Under the pieces are notes generated by a model. The model saw only the letters and a program-made list of their open reading frames with translations. It made no database searches and was not told the DNA's origin. From Antedon mediterranea (Eukaryota > Echinodermata > Crinoidea > Comatulida > Antedonidae), in assembly GCF_964355755.1 (NCBI RefSeq), contig NC_092680.1:15415001-15479000 (forward strand): a stretch of DNA of 64,000 nt, read 5' to 3'. Position numbers and translations under genes: made by a program. Position 1 is the first letter of the stretch. Each line of letters opens with the position of its first letter. Positions 11,695 through 23,269 of this stretch are shown here, one piece after another.

Positions 11695-11850
11695 GTATTT
11701 CCGATTGTATTCATAATATAATAATACAGAGGATAAATTAATATGCAACGAAACAAACTGTGATAAAAAGACCTAGATCCGGTCCTATTAGGTATATTTT
11801 TTGACAACCATGAGTTGTTGCCGTTGTACAACTGTAAGGAAAATATTATA
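11695..11850 (-). pseudogene. Fragment of a BRICHOS locus duplication
   Basis: Positions 11700-11800 match 24484-24590 (CGATTGTATTCATAATATAA, ACTGTGATAAAAA, GACCTAG(A/G)TCCGGTCCTATT). Positions 11812-11842 resemble the 5' edge of the BRICHOS last exon with its acceptor (minus-strand TTACAG then TTGTACAACGGCAACAA). No open frame of useful length remains. Confidence 0.5.
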
Positions 11851-12325
11851 TACAGTAGCTATAAAATTATAGTAAATATATGACATGAACATAACATTAT
11901 TAAATGAAAGGGATACCTCTTGTTTAAATGTTGTTTAATGGTAAAAAAAGGTCTTTACGGAATCAATACACGACATACTTCCTCTACAGAGTGCACAATT
12001 GTTTACTTAATTCATATCGACTGTATTCATAATTTATATACAACAGAGAATTCATTGGTGTGTAACAAAATAATTTGTGGCAGAAAACTGAATATTCAAA
12101 CTTTTATCATATTAATTTTAAAAGTTTGAGGTTATGTTTTCACTCCTTTAAGATTTTTTTTCAATAAAATCTCTCCTAACTTGTGAATCTACTTAATTTT
12201 ATCAAAATGGTGCTTTAGTTTAAATTATGTTTAAAAATGGTCATGGTTTTGTCAACACCAATATTATCAAAATTGTGATTTGGGGCTGCATAAATCTAAA
12301 TCTGAAAACGTAGCAATGATGCGAA
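11851..12325. other. AT-rich DNA upstream of the zinc-finger ORF
   Basis: No coding or repeat structure recognised. No clear TATA box is placed to serve the ORF at 12333, although the region is too AT-rich to exclude a weak one. Confidence 0.4.
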
Positions 12326-12332
12326 GTTTGTG

Positions 12333-12563
12333 ATGGCGGAGGAGGATTGTGCCGTGTGTTATGCCAATCTGAACTCTGGTGTTAGGTGGAGTTGTAGTCA
12401 ATGCAGACTAATACTCCATTTAAAATGCATTGTGCGATGGTGTAGTACGTCAGATACATGTCCACAATGTAGGCTTGTAATAGCCAACCCATCGAGTATT
12501 GATGAGATACAGTTTGCAGAATCCGATAGAGGTTGGATCCGTACTTATGATTTCTACACTTGA
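12333..12563 (+). CDS. Small C4HC3 zinc-finger protein (RING/PHD-like), 76 residues
   Basis: The ORF starts MAEEDCAVCYANLN and ends at a TGA. Predicted zinc ligands are C6-x2-C9, C21-x2-C24, H29-x2-C32 and C43-x2-C46, with a Trp four residues after C32 and CPQCR at the end, as in E3-ligase RING domains. The C4HC3 ligand set differs from the classical C3HC4 RING and resembles the RING variants of MARCH, FANCL and NSE1 proteins or a PHD finger. The protein has almost nothing outside the finger. It may be a single-exon gene, a retrocopy or one exon of a larger gene; no partner exon was seen. A decayed copy lies at 7.32-7.50 kb. Ubiquitin-ligase function is inference. Confidence 0.6.
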   Translation: MAEEDCAVCYANLNSGVRWSCSQCRLILHLKCIVRWCSTSDTCPQCRLVIANPSSIDEIQFAESDRGWIRTYDFYT

Positions 12564-12956
12564 TAAATGGGTAAAACAAATTCACTTGGAATAAGTGAAT
12601 TTTTTTTAAACAATTATTTATAATTGTTTTTATTATTTTCACTGTATGTCTTCAATCCTTAAGAATATTATTATACAGTTTTGGTATTATTTTATTATAT
12701 CATGAGAAAGATATGTGTCAGGATTGATTTAAGTAGCTCACAAGCGTCGACGGATAACAAGATCTTCACTTACTATATTCAACAATCACCCTTATTGGTG
12801 GTAGACAACGTGTTATAACGCATGGCATATAGGCCTATTTGTTTATTGATACCATTATTTAATGGTTTGTATACGTCGAGATACCGTTGATATTTCATAA
12901 TAACGTGTGATTATGACTATGAATGTTAAGAACAGTTAAAGAAGAAATACACCTAA

Positions 12957-14960
12957 TGTGCTTTGTAATCATCATCACCATGCTTCAACATCAACAATAC
13001 AAGCATCATCACAATCTTTAATTTAACCGTCATAATCATTCCAGATTCCAATTTAAAGAAATAACAATAATATACTGATAAACGCAATAATCTTTATCAA
13101 ATATTTATTTCTTCATACAAAATCATTACGAATAATGTGAGCGTTGTTGTGACAGGATTAATTTATCTTAATGTCACAAGAAACTGACAATTTTAACATT
13201 CTTTTTACTTTTTTATTTGCCTCTGGGTAACAATGAAATACGTGGAAAAAAGTAAGTTAACTAGGTTGAAAACGATAGAATCAAAATAATGGTTTTATTA
13301 AATAAAAATGTTATGTTGTTTTTTTCTTTATTTATTTAATCACACTATTGTTTACAAGACCAGGCTTATGGATGAACAGATATATAAAATAACAATTGAA
13401 ATATAACACTAAACCTCAACATCTTTTTATCCCGAGTAGAAGGGGAAAAGGAACATTGGCATGTAGTCCTGGGCCTATTAGTCAAAATCACCAAATTCTC
13501 TTAGCAAAATAAAGTTATCATAAGCCTACTTTTAGTACAGTATCTTTTCTTGTAGGCCTACGCGTTTTACTGTACTGGCTATGGCATGTTTAATTTAATT
13601 CAACGAACAAACTACGCTGTCTCGTTGTTTTTCTGATTTTTTGAAAGCCAGATCTCAATGTTTTAATTAAGTTTTATGGTTTTAATTGACCAGTATGCAT
13701 GCAACATTGGTCAATTCTTCACCATCAAGTCATGTTAGGAATTACTATATACTATGTGCTTTCTTTCGAAAGTTTTTAAAAAAACTATTTTAATAAACTC
13801 TTAAAATATATTATCCTTTAATCATAATGGCAAAATATCGTATGCTATTGGTTCCGGACGACTATATGTTTAATACACAGGACAAGTATGTACTTGATAA
13901 CTTTCGTCACTGGTGACCAATGGCAGACGGTATCTATTAATATGCTCGATAATAATAACAACTTTATTTAAAAACGGATGCAACACTTGAATCACCATAT
14001 TGGTGTTTTTCACAAGGCCGTTACTTACTACAAAACTATTTATACTATTACACAAGTTATCATTTACAGTACAAAAACAACAACAACAACAACAACAACA
14101 ACAAAAAAGATTTCATGTAAAAAATATAGAGTTTCAAGTATATTTTATCTTTGGTCATTTATCATTTTTTTAAATATATGTATATTAGGAGCTGTAATTG
14201 CATTTGAGTTTATAGCATTTAAACTATTCCATAGCAACGGTGAACCATATATATAGGCCTACATAGTAACGGTTACAGACTCGGGTGCGATATTAAACGA
14301 TGTAAAACTGTAGGCAAAGTTAAATAATTAATTAAAAATATTATTAATATTATTATTATAATGATATGAACATAAGTTGAATAAATAAATTAAGGAATAC
14401 ATCTTTCCTAATAGTAAAAACACCCCAAGAGATCAATTTACGGTACACCATGTATTTCTATTATACTATAGACTTATAGAAGGAAGTAGCTAAAGTTATT
14501 TTAGCAAACCTTACATTTACGTATTATAATTGTCATCATTTGTACTTTAACCTATGAGTATATACATTACAGACTAATGTCCTAGTGACAAAAGCATTGC
14601 CAGGCCATTGTTTGGTAAGAAAGAAAGCACCGTCACAATCAAAAGAATTGTGCTGGGCCAGTTATTACACAGCAAAACTGTTTATAAAAGGTTTACAAAA
14701 GAATATTTTTAGACATTAAAATAAGTGTTTGGTTTCAGGGCTACTAACGTTTGCAAATATTTAGGTTTTCTATTTGCATGCGCATTGTGACGTCAACAGT
14801 TGTATCTTATATTGAATTTTGTATGTCTTTTTTTCTGAAATAACAAGCTTCTCAATTCAATTCATTCACATTATTTAGCATGGATCTTAAAGAAGAAATT
14901 AAATTCTAAACACACGGCACTTACTTAATCTTTTACGGCACGTGAAAATACTTTTTATTT
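12957..14960 (-). pseudogene. Decayed BRICHOS gene copy
   Basis: The block parallels 24.6-25.6 kb and 8.4-10.9 kb. At 12960-13230 come CATCAT-rich sequence, CATAATCATTCCAGATTCCA and TTTGCCTCTGGGTAACAAT. A worn last-exon match spans about 13610-13770. The conserved intronic segment is at about 14560-14660 with a 4-bp insertion. A match to paralog 1 intron sequence spans 14750-14830, and at 14877-14960 a match to 10795-10875 (AGCATGGATCTTA, CACACGGCACTTA). Stops and frameshifts run through it. A (CAA)n microsatellite lies at about 14075-14105. Confidence 0.65.
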
Positions 14961-15936
14961 CAATATATTATTCAAACTACATGGATTAGATACTATAATA
15001 TATTAACATATATAGGCCACAAAAGAGAAAAAAAAATGATTATATATATATATGGTCTCAATTATGATCTGTAGGCCTAATATTCAATTTAATAGCAATG
15101 ATTTATATACCAACTATCTAAGTGACATACATGGCATAACAATTAAACGTTTAACCATTAAACCTTATTATATGAAGAAAAACAAAATTATGTATAATTA
15201 TTATACTACAAATTAAACTATTGAGCAAATTTTACATCCAAAATGATTTATTACAATAGGTTGCAAATCTAATACATAAAATATGTTTAAATATAATTTG
15301 AGGTACTGTGTAGCCAAATTAATTTTTTAACAGATATTATATGACGTCATTAGGGTCTAACATACTGATGAGCTTATATATCGCTTGATTTCCTGTTGAA
15401 AATTATTTTCTTCATGCATACTTATACAGGATAGATAAGTTATTGATTTCACCAACTGACCCAAATAATGTTACTGTTTGAAACAGATTTTTCTAAGCAT
15501 TGACACTGACGGGACAAAACCTTATTTGGTATAACACAACAGAACATCTTTCGACTTTTAAAAACTGGCAGCTAGTTTTATTGTACTAATGACTGTAATA
15601 CTAGTAAAACTTGATAGATCAAGTAAGTCTTAAAACATAACCTTAAACAATTCTCACTCTTGAGGACGATCAAAGTATATTGATCAAAACGTCGAGAAAC
15701 TTAACAGTTCTTTCCAGAACTGATGTACGTGGTGTACCGCAAACTTTATTTCAACCTTCAAACAATATATAATGCCAATCACTTTAGAATCAGAGTTGTA
15801 ACATGTTTCATTCTTCCAAGTCAGTGTGTACCGAAAGGCTTGTTCACATAAAAAAATAATACATTAAATGTTGATATTTTGAAGATTCGCAATCATTTCC
15901 TCTGTGGGTCAGGTGACAAACATCATTGGTTAAAAG
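14961..15936. other. Intergenic AT-rich DNA with one structured motif
   Basis: No gene is seen. Positions 15657-15705 contain a short stem (GATCAA and TTGATC) followed by AAAACGTCGAG. This resembles the CTGA-stem-GAAACGTC block that recurs near the ends of Penelope-like and related elements, but the hammerhead core is not intact. Confidence 0.4.
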
Positions 15937-16362
15937 TTATTTTCTTTTCGCTGCTGCTTCGGCCTCTTTTACACAATCGTGTATTTCCAATATAAGGGCG
16001 TACGTATTTGTTACAACGTCAAACCAACCGTCTGTTTTCTTGTGTGGATTTTTATTGCATCCATGACAAAGTGAAATGATATAGTAATACGTTGGTGATT
16101 TTCTTCCAATATAAACATGGGTTCCATCTTCGGCCTTTTTACGACAGTACATCTTGACGCATTTTTCTGGAAATGTTACATTTTTTCGTCGTGGAAATTC
16201 TTTTTTAACCGCTTTGATCCATTCTTGTTTCCAAGTAGGCCTACTCCATTGCTGTACATGACAACTGGTAAATTGTGCGTTTTTTATTTTTTCACCATCA
16301 GTTATTATTCGTATGCCATTTACAGATTGGCTAATATTAGCCCCACCAGTAGCCATACTCAT
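15937..16362 (-). CDS. Small intronless protein with HNH-like Cys/His/Asn signature, paralog 1 (141 residues)
   Basis: A single open frame from an ATG at 16362 to a stop at 15937. It aligns with the 114-residue product at 18148-18492 over most of its length. Candidate metal ligands and catalytic-type residues are C68-x4-C73, H82 in DGTHVYI, and C99-x2-C102-N103 in ISLCHGCN. Spaced Cys pairs around a His and ending C-x2-C-N resemble the treble-clef of HNH or endonuclease VII domains. Upstream conserved blocks are QFTSC, TWKQEW and FP. The C-terminus is Lys/Glu/Ala rich. No signal peptide or membrane segment. I do not recognise a named family. The promoter-proximal block is shared with paralog 2 but lacks its TATA box. 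Nuclease activity is inference from the motif only. Confidence 0.7.
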   Translation of the reverse strand: MSMATGGANISQSVNGIRIITDGEKIKNAQFTSCHVQQWSRPTWKQEWIKAVKKEFPRRKNVTFPEKCVKMYCRKKAEDGTHVYIGRKSPTYYYIISLCHGCNKNPHKKTDGWFDVVTNTYALILEIHDCVKEAEAAAKRK

Positions 16363-16379
16363 TAGTTAGTAGTACACTA

Positions 16380-18080
16380 TTAGAAGATGTAGCAAATGTT
16401 CAAACCAACTCACACATCCAAATGGCAAGCAGTACGTTTGTAATTAGAATCATCGTCGCGCACAGTTTTTGTATTGTATTGGTTTATACACAACACCATA
16501 TAAGTACAGTAATACATCGGTTAACATTTATTATATATTTAATACCAGCCACTGCCGTGGTACCTTACTCTCAATAACAAAATACCTTAGTAATTATTGC
16601 TTATTTATGTATTATATATTTATGCTACTACTGTGATCTACACACCTTAAATAATTTAATTCTTAATTGTTATTTGGCTATTTCGGGGGCTACTCTTGTC
16701 ATACTAGTTCGCTGTGTTACGGATATTTTATGAGACCTGAGTAGGACCCAGGTGAATTCCACTGAGTGTCGGTAAATTATTAGTACCGAGTAGGCCTACG
16801 TGGAATATAATATTTTATTGGGGGCGAGATAATTGTCAAGAATTATACCAGCCCAATTGAACGACTAGCTAAGTAGCACCATAATAGTAAGATGGGATGA
16901 TGATGGGGATGGTTGGGTGGGAAAATAAAATCTGACTGATGCTAGCGAGTTGCTGTAACATCAATGATACATGTCCAGTTTGTTATACTATGTATAGTGA
17001 ATCTGATCTATTTGATAGGGACACCTGTTTTTATAAATATGTCGCCTAGTCTTTTAAGTTTAATTTATTAGTACGGTACCTTGTGTAAAATACCAATTCT
17101 CCTTAAAAAGTAGACTTAAAGGAGGCAGTACCAAACCCATCCATCAACTGTCACTTGTTGAGGTCACTATAGTATAATTATCTATTGATATTCAATGTCC
17201 TTGTAGTGGAGTCCGGGTTACTCCAGATGGTATTGTGTATAAACTATAATTTAGTTTCCCAAATTTGCTTTTTAGCAAAGCAAATAAGGGTGTTCGATTC
17301 CCACTTGTTCTTACGACATTTTGCGTCAATACCGTCATTGCGTCATAGTGTGAACTATGCTTTACTGGTTTGTAATTGCTAAAACAACGTTCACCTTCAC
17401 CTCCACACGCCGTCTCAAATAATCCACCACCAGATAAGTAAACAAATATATATCTTACCGTGTGTTCATGAAAAAGAAACTAAGAACAGAAATTCAAGAG
17501 ACTGTATTCTACCTTTACCATTTTATTTCATTCAGCACAAAAAGCATAAAATAAGAAAGCAATGTGATTAAACAATAAACATTATTGACAAATGTTAAAG
17601 GAATAATATAATCACAATATATTAGGCGGCCAGTAATTATATGAAAACTATTGTCGGGACTCAAAAGAGTCGCCTGTCAGTGCTATCCCGATCGATGTCT
17701 CGACGAGAACCGGTGATTCAACGCCGTATGGCCGTAAGTAATTAATTATAAGTTCATAAAGGCTGATTACTGTTTTTAAAATCTGGATGAGGTGAGTTTA
17801 AATGATATTTTGAGTGGTGCTTGTAACTTTCTTACACTCGTTTCAAGATAGTAATTCAGTTTTAAGTTCGTGTTTGATATTTACCGTTCACTTGCATCTC
17901 AGGGTGAGGCGTCTCTGGCCGTGTTGAAATGTTAACAGTAAATTACTGACTAAACGAAATTGTATGAATGCAATCTAACATTGCAGATAAGTTGAACTGA
18001 GACTGAAGTGCATTTGAGCATCGTCAATTGTTAAATTGTGAATTAAAGGCTTCCTGGATTTAGGCAGTTTTTTACTGCAA
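16380..18080. other. Spacer between the HNH-like paralogs
   Basis: No convincing gene. Positions 17460-17560 match 19988-20090 (AAAAAGAAAC(T/C)AAGAACAGA, GACTGTAT, TTTTATTTCATTC or its variant), so sequence upstream of both paralogs was duplicated with them. A stretch at 17650-17740 is more GC-rich than its surroundings but I cannot identify it. Confidence 0.45.
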
Positions 18081-18147
18081 TTCTACTTTGAGGCTTTTTA
18101 ACATTATTTTTCTTTGCCTCCTGGTGTTCTTCTTTTTACTTTGCTTC

Positions 18148-18492
18148 CTACTTCTTTGCTTCTTTCTCCTTCTTCTCTACACATGGATTTTTTGGCACTC
18201 TAACAGCTTTTGTCCCGTTGACAACTGGAAACCATTCTTCACGGCTAACATTGCATTCGTGACAAAGCGGTATGATGAAGTAAGTGCTTTCACCATAACC
18301 TTTAACGTAAACGTGAGCTCCATCAGTGGCGGGTTTTGTGCAACCAGACCTAGCGCAGTGGTTGGGAAAATCTTCTTTAGTGTATTTGCACCATGTGGCT
18401 TTCCAAGTACCTTTAGATGATTCATCACACGAGGAAAATTGTACGTTCCTCACTTCTTTATCATTAAGTATTTTTACTTCAAAATCGGCCAT
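18148..18492 (-). CDS. Small intronless protein with HNH-like Cys/His/Asn signature, paralog 2 (114 residues)
   Basis: The frame begins MADFEVKILNDKE at 18492. Key positions are C46-x4-C51 (CARSGC), H60 in TDGAHVYV and C77-x2-C80-N81 in IIPLCHECN. Upstream VQFSSC and TWKATW match QFTSC and TWKQEW of paralog 1, about 2.2 kb away and on the same strand. The tail is Lys/Glu rich (VEKKEKEAKK). It lies 1.8 kb downstream of the neighbour's start with no shared transcript evident. A TATA box lies about 80 bp upstream of the ATG. The pair is best explained by tandem duplication. The treble-clef/HNH-like reading is inference; a plain structural zinc-binding domain is the alternative. Confidence 0.75.
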   Translation of the reverse strand: MADFEVKILNDKEVRNVQFSSCDESSKGTWKATWCKYTKEDFPNHCARSGCTKPATDGAHVYVKGYGESTYFIIPLCHECNVSREEWFPVVNGTKAVRVPKNPCVEKKEKEAKK

Positions 18493-18571
18493 ATTTAGTT
18501 ACAACAGATTACCAGTTAGGTTTAGCAAGTGGTAGTTAAGTGTTCAGTAAAGCAACACACAAATCCAAATG

Positions 18572-18580
18572 GTATATAAG
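18572..18580 (-). promoter_or_regulatory. TATA box of HNH-like paralog 2
   Basis: On the minus strand TTATATACC sits about 80 bp before the ATG, inside a block (CTGCTT, CCATTTGGAT, TGTGTG) that is also present upstream of paralog 1. The spacing allows a short 5' UTR. Confidence 0.6.
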
Positions 18581-18619
18581 CAGTCTGCAGTTGGAATTTT
18601 ACTCAATCACGCGTAAAAT

Positions 18620-19420
18620 GTAAATATTCATGTATTTAGTAACATCCTAACAACACAATACTGCTTTTTGATTGGTTTACAGTAATAAACAAAATGATGT
18701 ACACAGTACAATTGCTTCCGTGGTGATAATGCATTGTACATTATGCATTGTAGTAATTGAATGTTGGGTTTTTCCAACTTCTTAAACAAAGGATGTATCG
18801 AGTAGTCTACTCTAAATTGACGTAATGCATTTAAATTCACATTACATCATGACATAGTAAACTGTTGTATGTCCTACATTTCATTTTTATAACATTGAGT
18901 CAGGATTCATTTTGGCTATTGTCACGAAGGATGTTAACAAAGGAATACTCTAATCATCTAAGCAGCACGTTTGAAGTTGCAATATATATATATACCAATA
19001 CCTTCACGAACAAAATTAGGCCTCATGTGTGAAGGTATTGTTTTTTCCTTCTAGATTTCAATAGAAATACAATCAATATTCACATTTAAAAACATTACAA
19101 TCAATTATACTTCTTCTTGATTGAATACAATAAGTACAATTGGGTACTGTATGGTGATGATACATAACACCTACTACTGATATAACTGACACCATTTTTA
19201 GAAAAAATGATTTTTTATCTAAATTTCAATATGAGTACAATCAATATGCTTTTCATCATATCCAACAAAATAATTCTAAAAAATAATAATTATAATATTC
19301 TTGATTGGTTGACAATAATAATAATGTGTACCGTATGGTATGGAGATGACACTTTCATTTGAAGATTTTCCGAATAATGGTTTTCAATAGGTATGAGATA
19401 TGATAGTTGATTTTTCCCAA
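18620..19420. repeat. Diverged local repeats of about 150 bp and an 11-bp-arm hairpin
   Basis: Similar blocks occur at about 18640-18790, 19040-19190 and 19195-19420, sharing TTGATTG, ACAATAA, a GTAC(C/T)GTATGG-like box and a TTTTTCCAACTT-like end. Between the first two, AATACCTTCAC and GTGAAGGTATT (about 18998-19040) form an inverted repeat around TAGGCCTCA. No coding sequence. Confidence 0.45.
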
Positions 19421-20300
19421 CTTTTCCAACAGATTGTTGTCCTGTTTTTATTCCCATGGCTTACCAGATGCCTAGCCTATATGCCACGTGGAATAATCTA
19501 TAGTATTTTGATCAAATCACACATCTGTGTTAAGAAATGTGACATTCTCCTTTAACTGTTAATGTCTGTTATGAATACTAGGACTCGAAATCATTATCGA
19601 TCTGACTAACCCAACAACGTTTACAATTACCTCTTAAACATGAGCGTTCTATTGAAAACAGTACATTTATACATAACATTCTGCTAACGTTAAAACATCG
19701 CACACGAGGAAATGTAATTAGCTCAAAAGATTTAAAAGAATAGAATACATACAACATAGTGTATAATAAAATATCAGACAGATCAATAATTGTAAGCTCA
19801 GAGAGAATATAATTTTATCAGGTAGACCGATACAAAGGCCATGATAGAAAACATACCAAAGGGTGGAAAAGAATAGTAGACTGGACTCAACCAAGCTGCA
19901 CTTCGTGTTGGTACTTTCACATACGGTATACAAAAACCGCTGCCGCCAAATGTTATTGTGTTTACCAAGCGTTCGATTTTACGAACGTAGCGTTTATCAA
20001 AAAGAAACCAAGAACAGATATTCAAAAGACTGTATCTATACCTTCACAACTTTATTTTATTCTACATAAAAAGCAAAAATGAGAATTAATACAAATTGAC
20101 ATAAATTTAATAATGCTAATACAAAATATGAAGAGGTCATACCTGGGAAATTTGAATATTAAGTTTAGAGCTTAATAGAAAGTATAGGCCCCTAGCCACA
20201 ATTACAAAACGCATAATATTGTAAAAAATTCTTTAAAAGATCATCTGAAGAAGATATCTGTATTATAAAATACTAAAAATTAATATTAGTTATTATATAT
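19421..20300. other. Intergenic DNA containing the duplicated upstream segment
   Basis: Positions 19988-20090 are the counterpart of 17460-17560. No other gene or repeat is recognised. Confidence 0.4.
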
Positions 20301-20319
20301 AACAATAACAATAATATTA

Positions 20320-20980
20320 ATAATAATAATAATAATAATAATAAACAATATTTATATAGCGCCTAATGGATCATTGACCCCTCTAGGTGCTTTACATTAG
20401 ACCCTAACTAATGGTAATAAACTATCCCCCGCCGGACACCATTCCGGTATTTCTTAGTCGAGGTTTCGGGGATGGAAACGATCAATAATGTGAAAGAATG
20501 TAACTATGCTTAACTAAGGTAAAACAATCCCTCGCAAGACAACATCCCGGTATTTCTGAGTCAAGGTTTCGGGGCCAGAATAAAGAATAGAGAGTAAATG
20601 AAGCATGCACTAACTTAAACTAGGGTTAAACTATCCCCTGCCGGACACCATCCTGGTATTTCTGAGTCAAGGTTTCGGGGAAGGAATGAATAAATGAATG
20701 AATAAGTTAATTAATACCAGATGAGAACAGATGGGTTTATCAGTCGTGATTTAAAAATACTGACTGAAGGAGCAAGTTTCACAATGTGTGGAAGTTTGTT
20801 CCATAATGAAGGTGCTATTGCTGCAAAAGACCTTCTACCATAAGCAGTGAATGATTTTGGAAATGCAATTAAATATGTCCCTTTAAGAAGCAAAACAAAC
20901 ATTTTCAATTTTTTTTTATCTGTATCTTGCCTAATACCTCTAGACCACCGAACTTGCTCTACAATTAGATTCGAGCCCAA
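20320..20980 (-). mobile_element. 3' fragment of an L2/CR1-type LINE with three internal repeats
   Basis: On the minus strand, 20980-20711 encodes the usual LINE ORF2 C-terminus, including GRRSFAAIAPSLWNKLP followed by SVSIFKSRL and a stop. Downstream of it three repeats of about 103 bp share CCGG(T)ATTTCT, AGTC(G/A)AGGTTTCGGGG (20423-20472, 20525-20574, 20630-20679). The element ends at TATATAGCGCC and an (AAT)n run at 20310-20345. No catalytic RT part is present. Confidence 0.8.
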
Positions 20981-21119
20981 TTATGAGTGCCAGGCTAGTG
21001 AGTCCCACCCGAGAATTATTTGCGATTTTTTCTCGAGTATTCTCAATGTACTTAGCATAAAGTACTAATTACGTCCGAGTAGAGCAGGGCTTAGTACTTC
21101 TAACCACTAAAATGATAAA

Positions 21120-22071
21120 TTAGTCATTAACAGAAATTTTGAAACGGTAATTCTTCATACATTCTTGTGACTTGAAGATTTTCGGACTTTTTTTATACTT
21201 GTCATAAGTCAATATGTTAATTGTAGTGTTATTTGCTACAGCAACCATACATGGGTTAATAATACATAACTGATTTGGCACAGTAATTCTATCTTCTTTA
21301 TTATCAAATCGGTTGATAAAATGTCCATCACTTTTGAATAATTGTAGTTTGTGGTTACTTGCTATGATAATGTTATCATCTTCATCAACTGCAATTGCAT
21401 GTGGCCACCTCACCATACCATCTTCATGCCCGTTTTCAACGAGTGCTTTCAGTTCTTTGTTCGTTTTATCATACATTAATACTTGGTGGTTTCCTTCATC
21501 TGTCACAAGTACTTTCCCAGTTTTCGTAAGTGAAACATCCGAGTATCCAGAATAATGGGAACATTTCGTCTGTGTTCCTATTATCTCAAGGTGCGCACCA
21601 CTATCAATATCAAACATATACACACATGACATGCTCAACTCTGCTACATATATAACATTAGCAGATTCGTCTAAGTGAATACCACATGGTTTTGTTAAAA
21701 CACCTCTGCCAATTGATTTGATCACATAACCATTCATATTACATACTTGAATACATGCATTTCCACAATCACTGAGTGCTATGTTGCCATTTTTCATTGT
21801 ATACATCCTGTTTACTTCCATACCTTTTGATAGTGCAATTTTGCCAATACATTTTCCTGAATATTTGTACTTGTAAATTTCATGTGTTTTGAATGATACC
21901 AGCAAGCAATCATCATTATACTTAACTATACCAGTAGGAATGCTCCTTAGTTTGATAGTAAGAGGTTTGAATGTAATATTTGCAACTCCTCTACGAATAC
22001 CTCCTTCTTTTCCAATGTTCAGTTTCTCATCTATGTCTCCAAGAAGATATAAATTGTGGCTATCCATAATC
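21120..22071 (-). CDS. NHL-repeat beta-propeller protein (TRIM-NHL-like 3' exon)
   Basis: The minus-strand frame ends in a TAA at 21120. An acceptor (TTACTATTACAG) at 22072-22083 suggests an exon starting at 22071, with an in-frame ATG at 22067 giving 315 residues. Repeated blade motifs include GNIALSDCGNACIQVCN, KPCGIHLDES then VIYVAEL, GKVLVTDEGNHQVLMYD, WPHAIAVDEDDNIIIAS and KLQLFKSDGHFINRF. These are typical NHL repeats of a six-bladed propeller. In TRIM2/3/71-type proteins such a propeller follows RING, B-box and coiled-coil regions and binds protein or RNA. None of those N-terminal domains is visible up to 25 kb, so they lie in unseen exons or were lost. Open frame continues upstream of the acceptor, but its composition does not look coding. 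Confidence 0.8.
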
Positions 22072-22229
22072 CTGTAATAGTAACACATTATGTTACACAG
22101 CAGAAAAGTATTTGAATATTCATTTGTGATACAGTAGTAGGTTTTAAGCCATACCGAAAGCAGAAATACTAACTGAAATGAACGTTTCATATTGTTGATA
22201 TTCATTTCAAATTGGAAAATCATCAATAA

Positions 22230-23260
22230 ATAATAATATTGTTGATAAATAAATTTAGTTTTAACTATTACATTGGAATAGAATCCACTTTAAATAAGCT
22301 ACACTGTCAGATACTAATACTCAACCATAAGTTACCTTGATTTGTTGTACCAATTGGAGATTTAATAATACATGCTGATCAATTGTTGTAACAACGCAAA
22401 CAGTAAGGGAGTTTTCAAATTGTCTGTGGTATTTACCAATGGACTCACGGAATGTAGACAGCACTCTAAATGAATTGTATTAAAATGCAAAACAGCCTTC
22501 AAGGAAGATCACCTGATTCCGCAGCTATCACCAGATATATTCTAACAGACTATTGCAAGGAAGTCACGAGTTTAACAAATAACTTTATGTAATATCTGCC
22601 AGTAGATAATGGTATAACGTTAATATGTGTATTTAAATGCACCAGGAAAAAGACAAGCAGGTTTATCGTTTGTTTTACTGTATAGACTAGTCTATAGGTT
22701 CTACACTTAAATCGACATAATATCAGAAAAAAGATAGATATATGCATACATTGTTTACAGATGATTTATAGATAATATTGTCAAGTCTTGTTAAGTGTTA
22801 AGAAGGTTATGCACATTAAAACTTTAATTGTTTGTCTTCTAATTTTTGTAATTTCAAAGTTTATTTATTGTAATTGTGATTATCTTATACTGTCATTATT
22901 GTCAACACTATTTTCTTATTTTTAATTTACTGGCATTACATAATTTCCAATGAAACGTGGACTGTAGAGTGCCCTCATAAATGATTTTTCTTTATTAGAT
23001 TATGAACTATGATTATGACGAGGTCTTCGTGTACTCTGGCGTACCAGAAATCTTCTGTTTGGTGGTCGATTAAATGTCACTAATAGATTAATTAAGCACC
23101 TGTGCGATTCCTCAATACGTGATATTGATATTGTCTTTGATCGACTGTAATATTGTTAAATCTAAAAAACGTTTAAAGCTATTTTGTCATATTTATATAT
23201 TTATATTGTTTATCAGAACTTAAATTGATTTGAGAAAAAACCCCAAATATTCTATAAGTC
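22230..23260. other. Region upstream of the NHL exon, no exon recognised
   Basis: AT-rich sequence. I looked for RING, B-box or coiled-coil exons on the minus strand and found none. Confidence 0.4.
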
Positions 23261-23269
23261 TTGGTTTTC

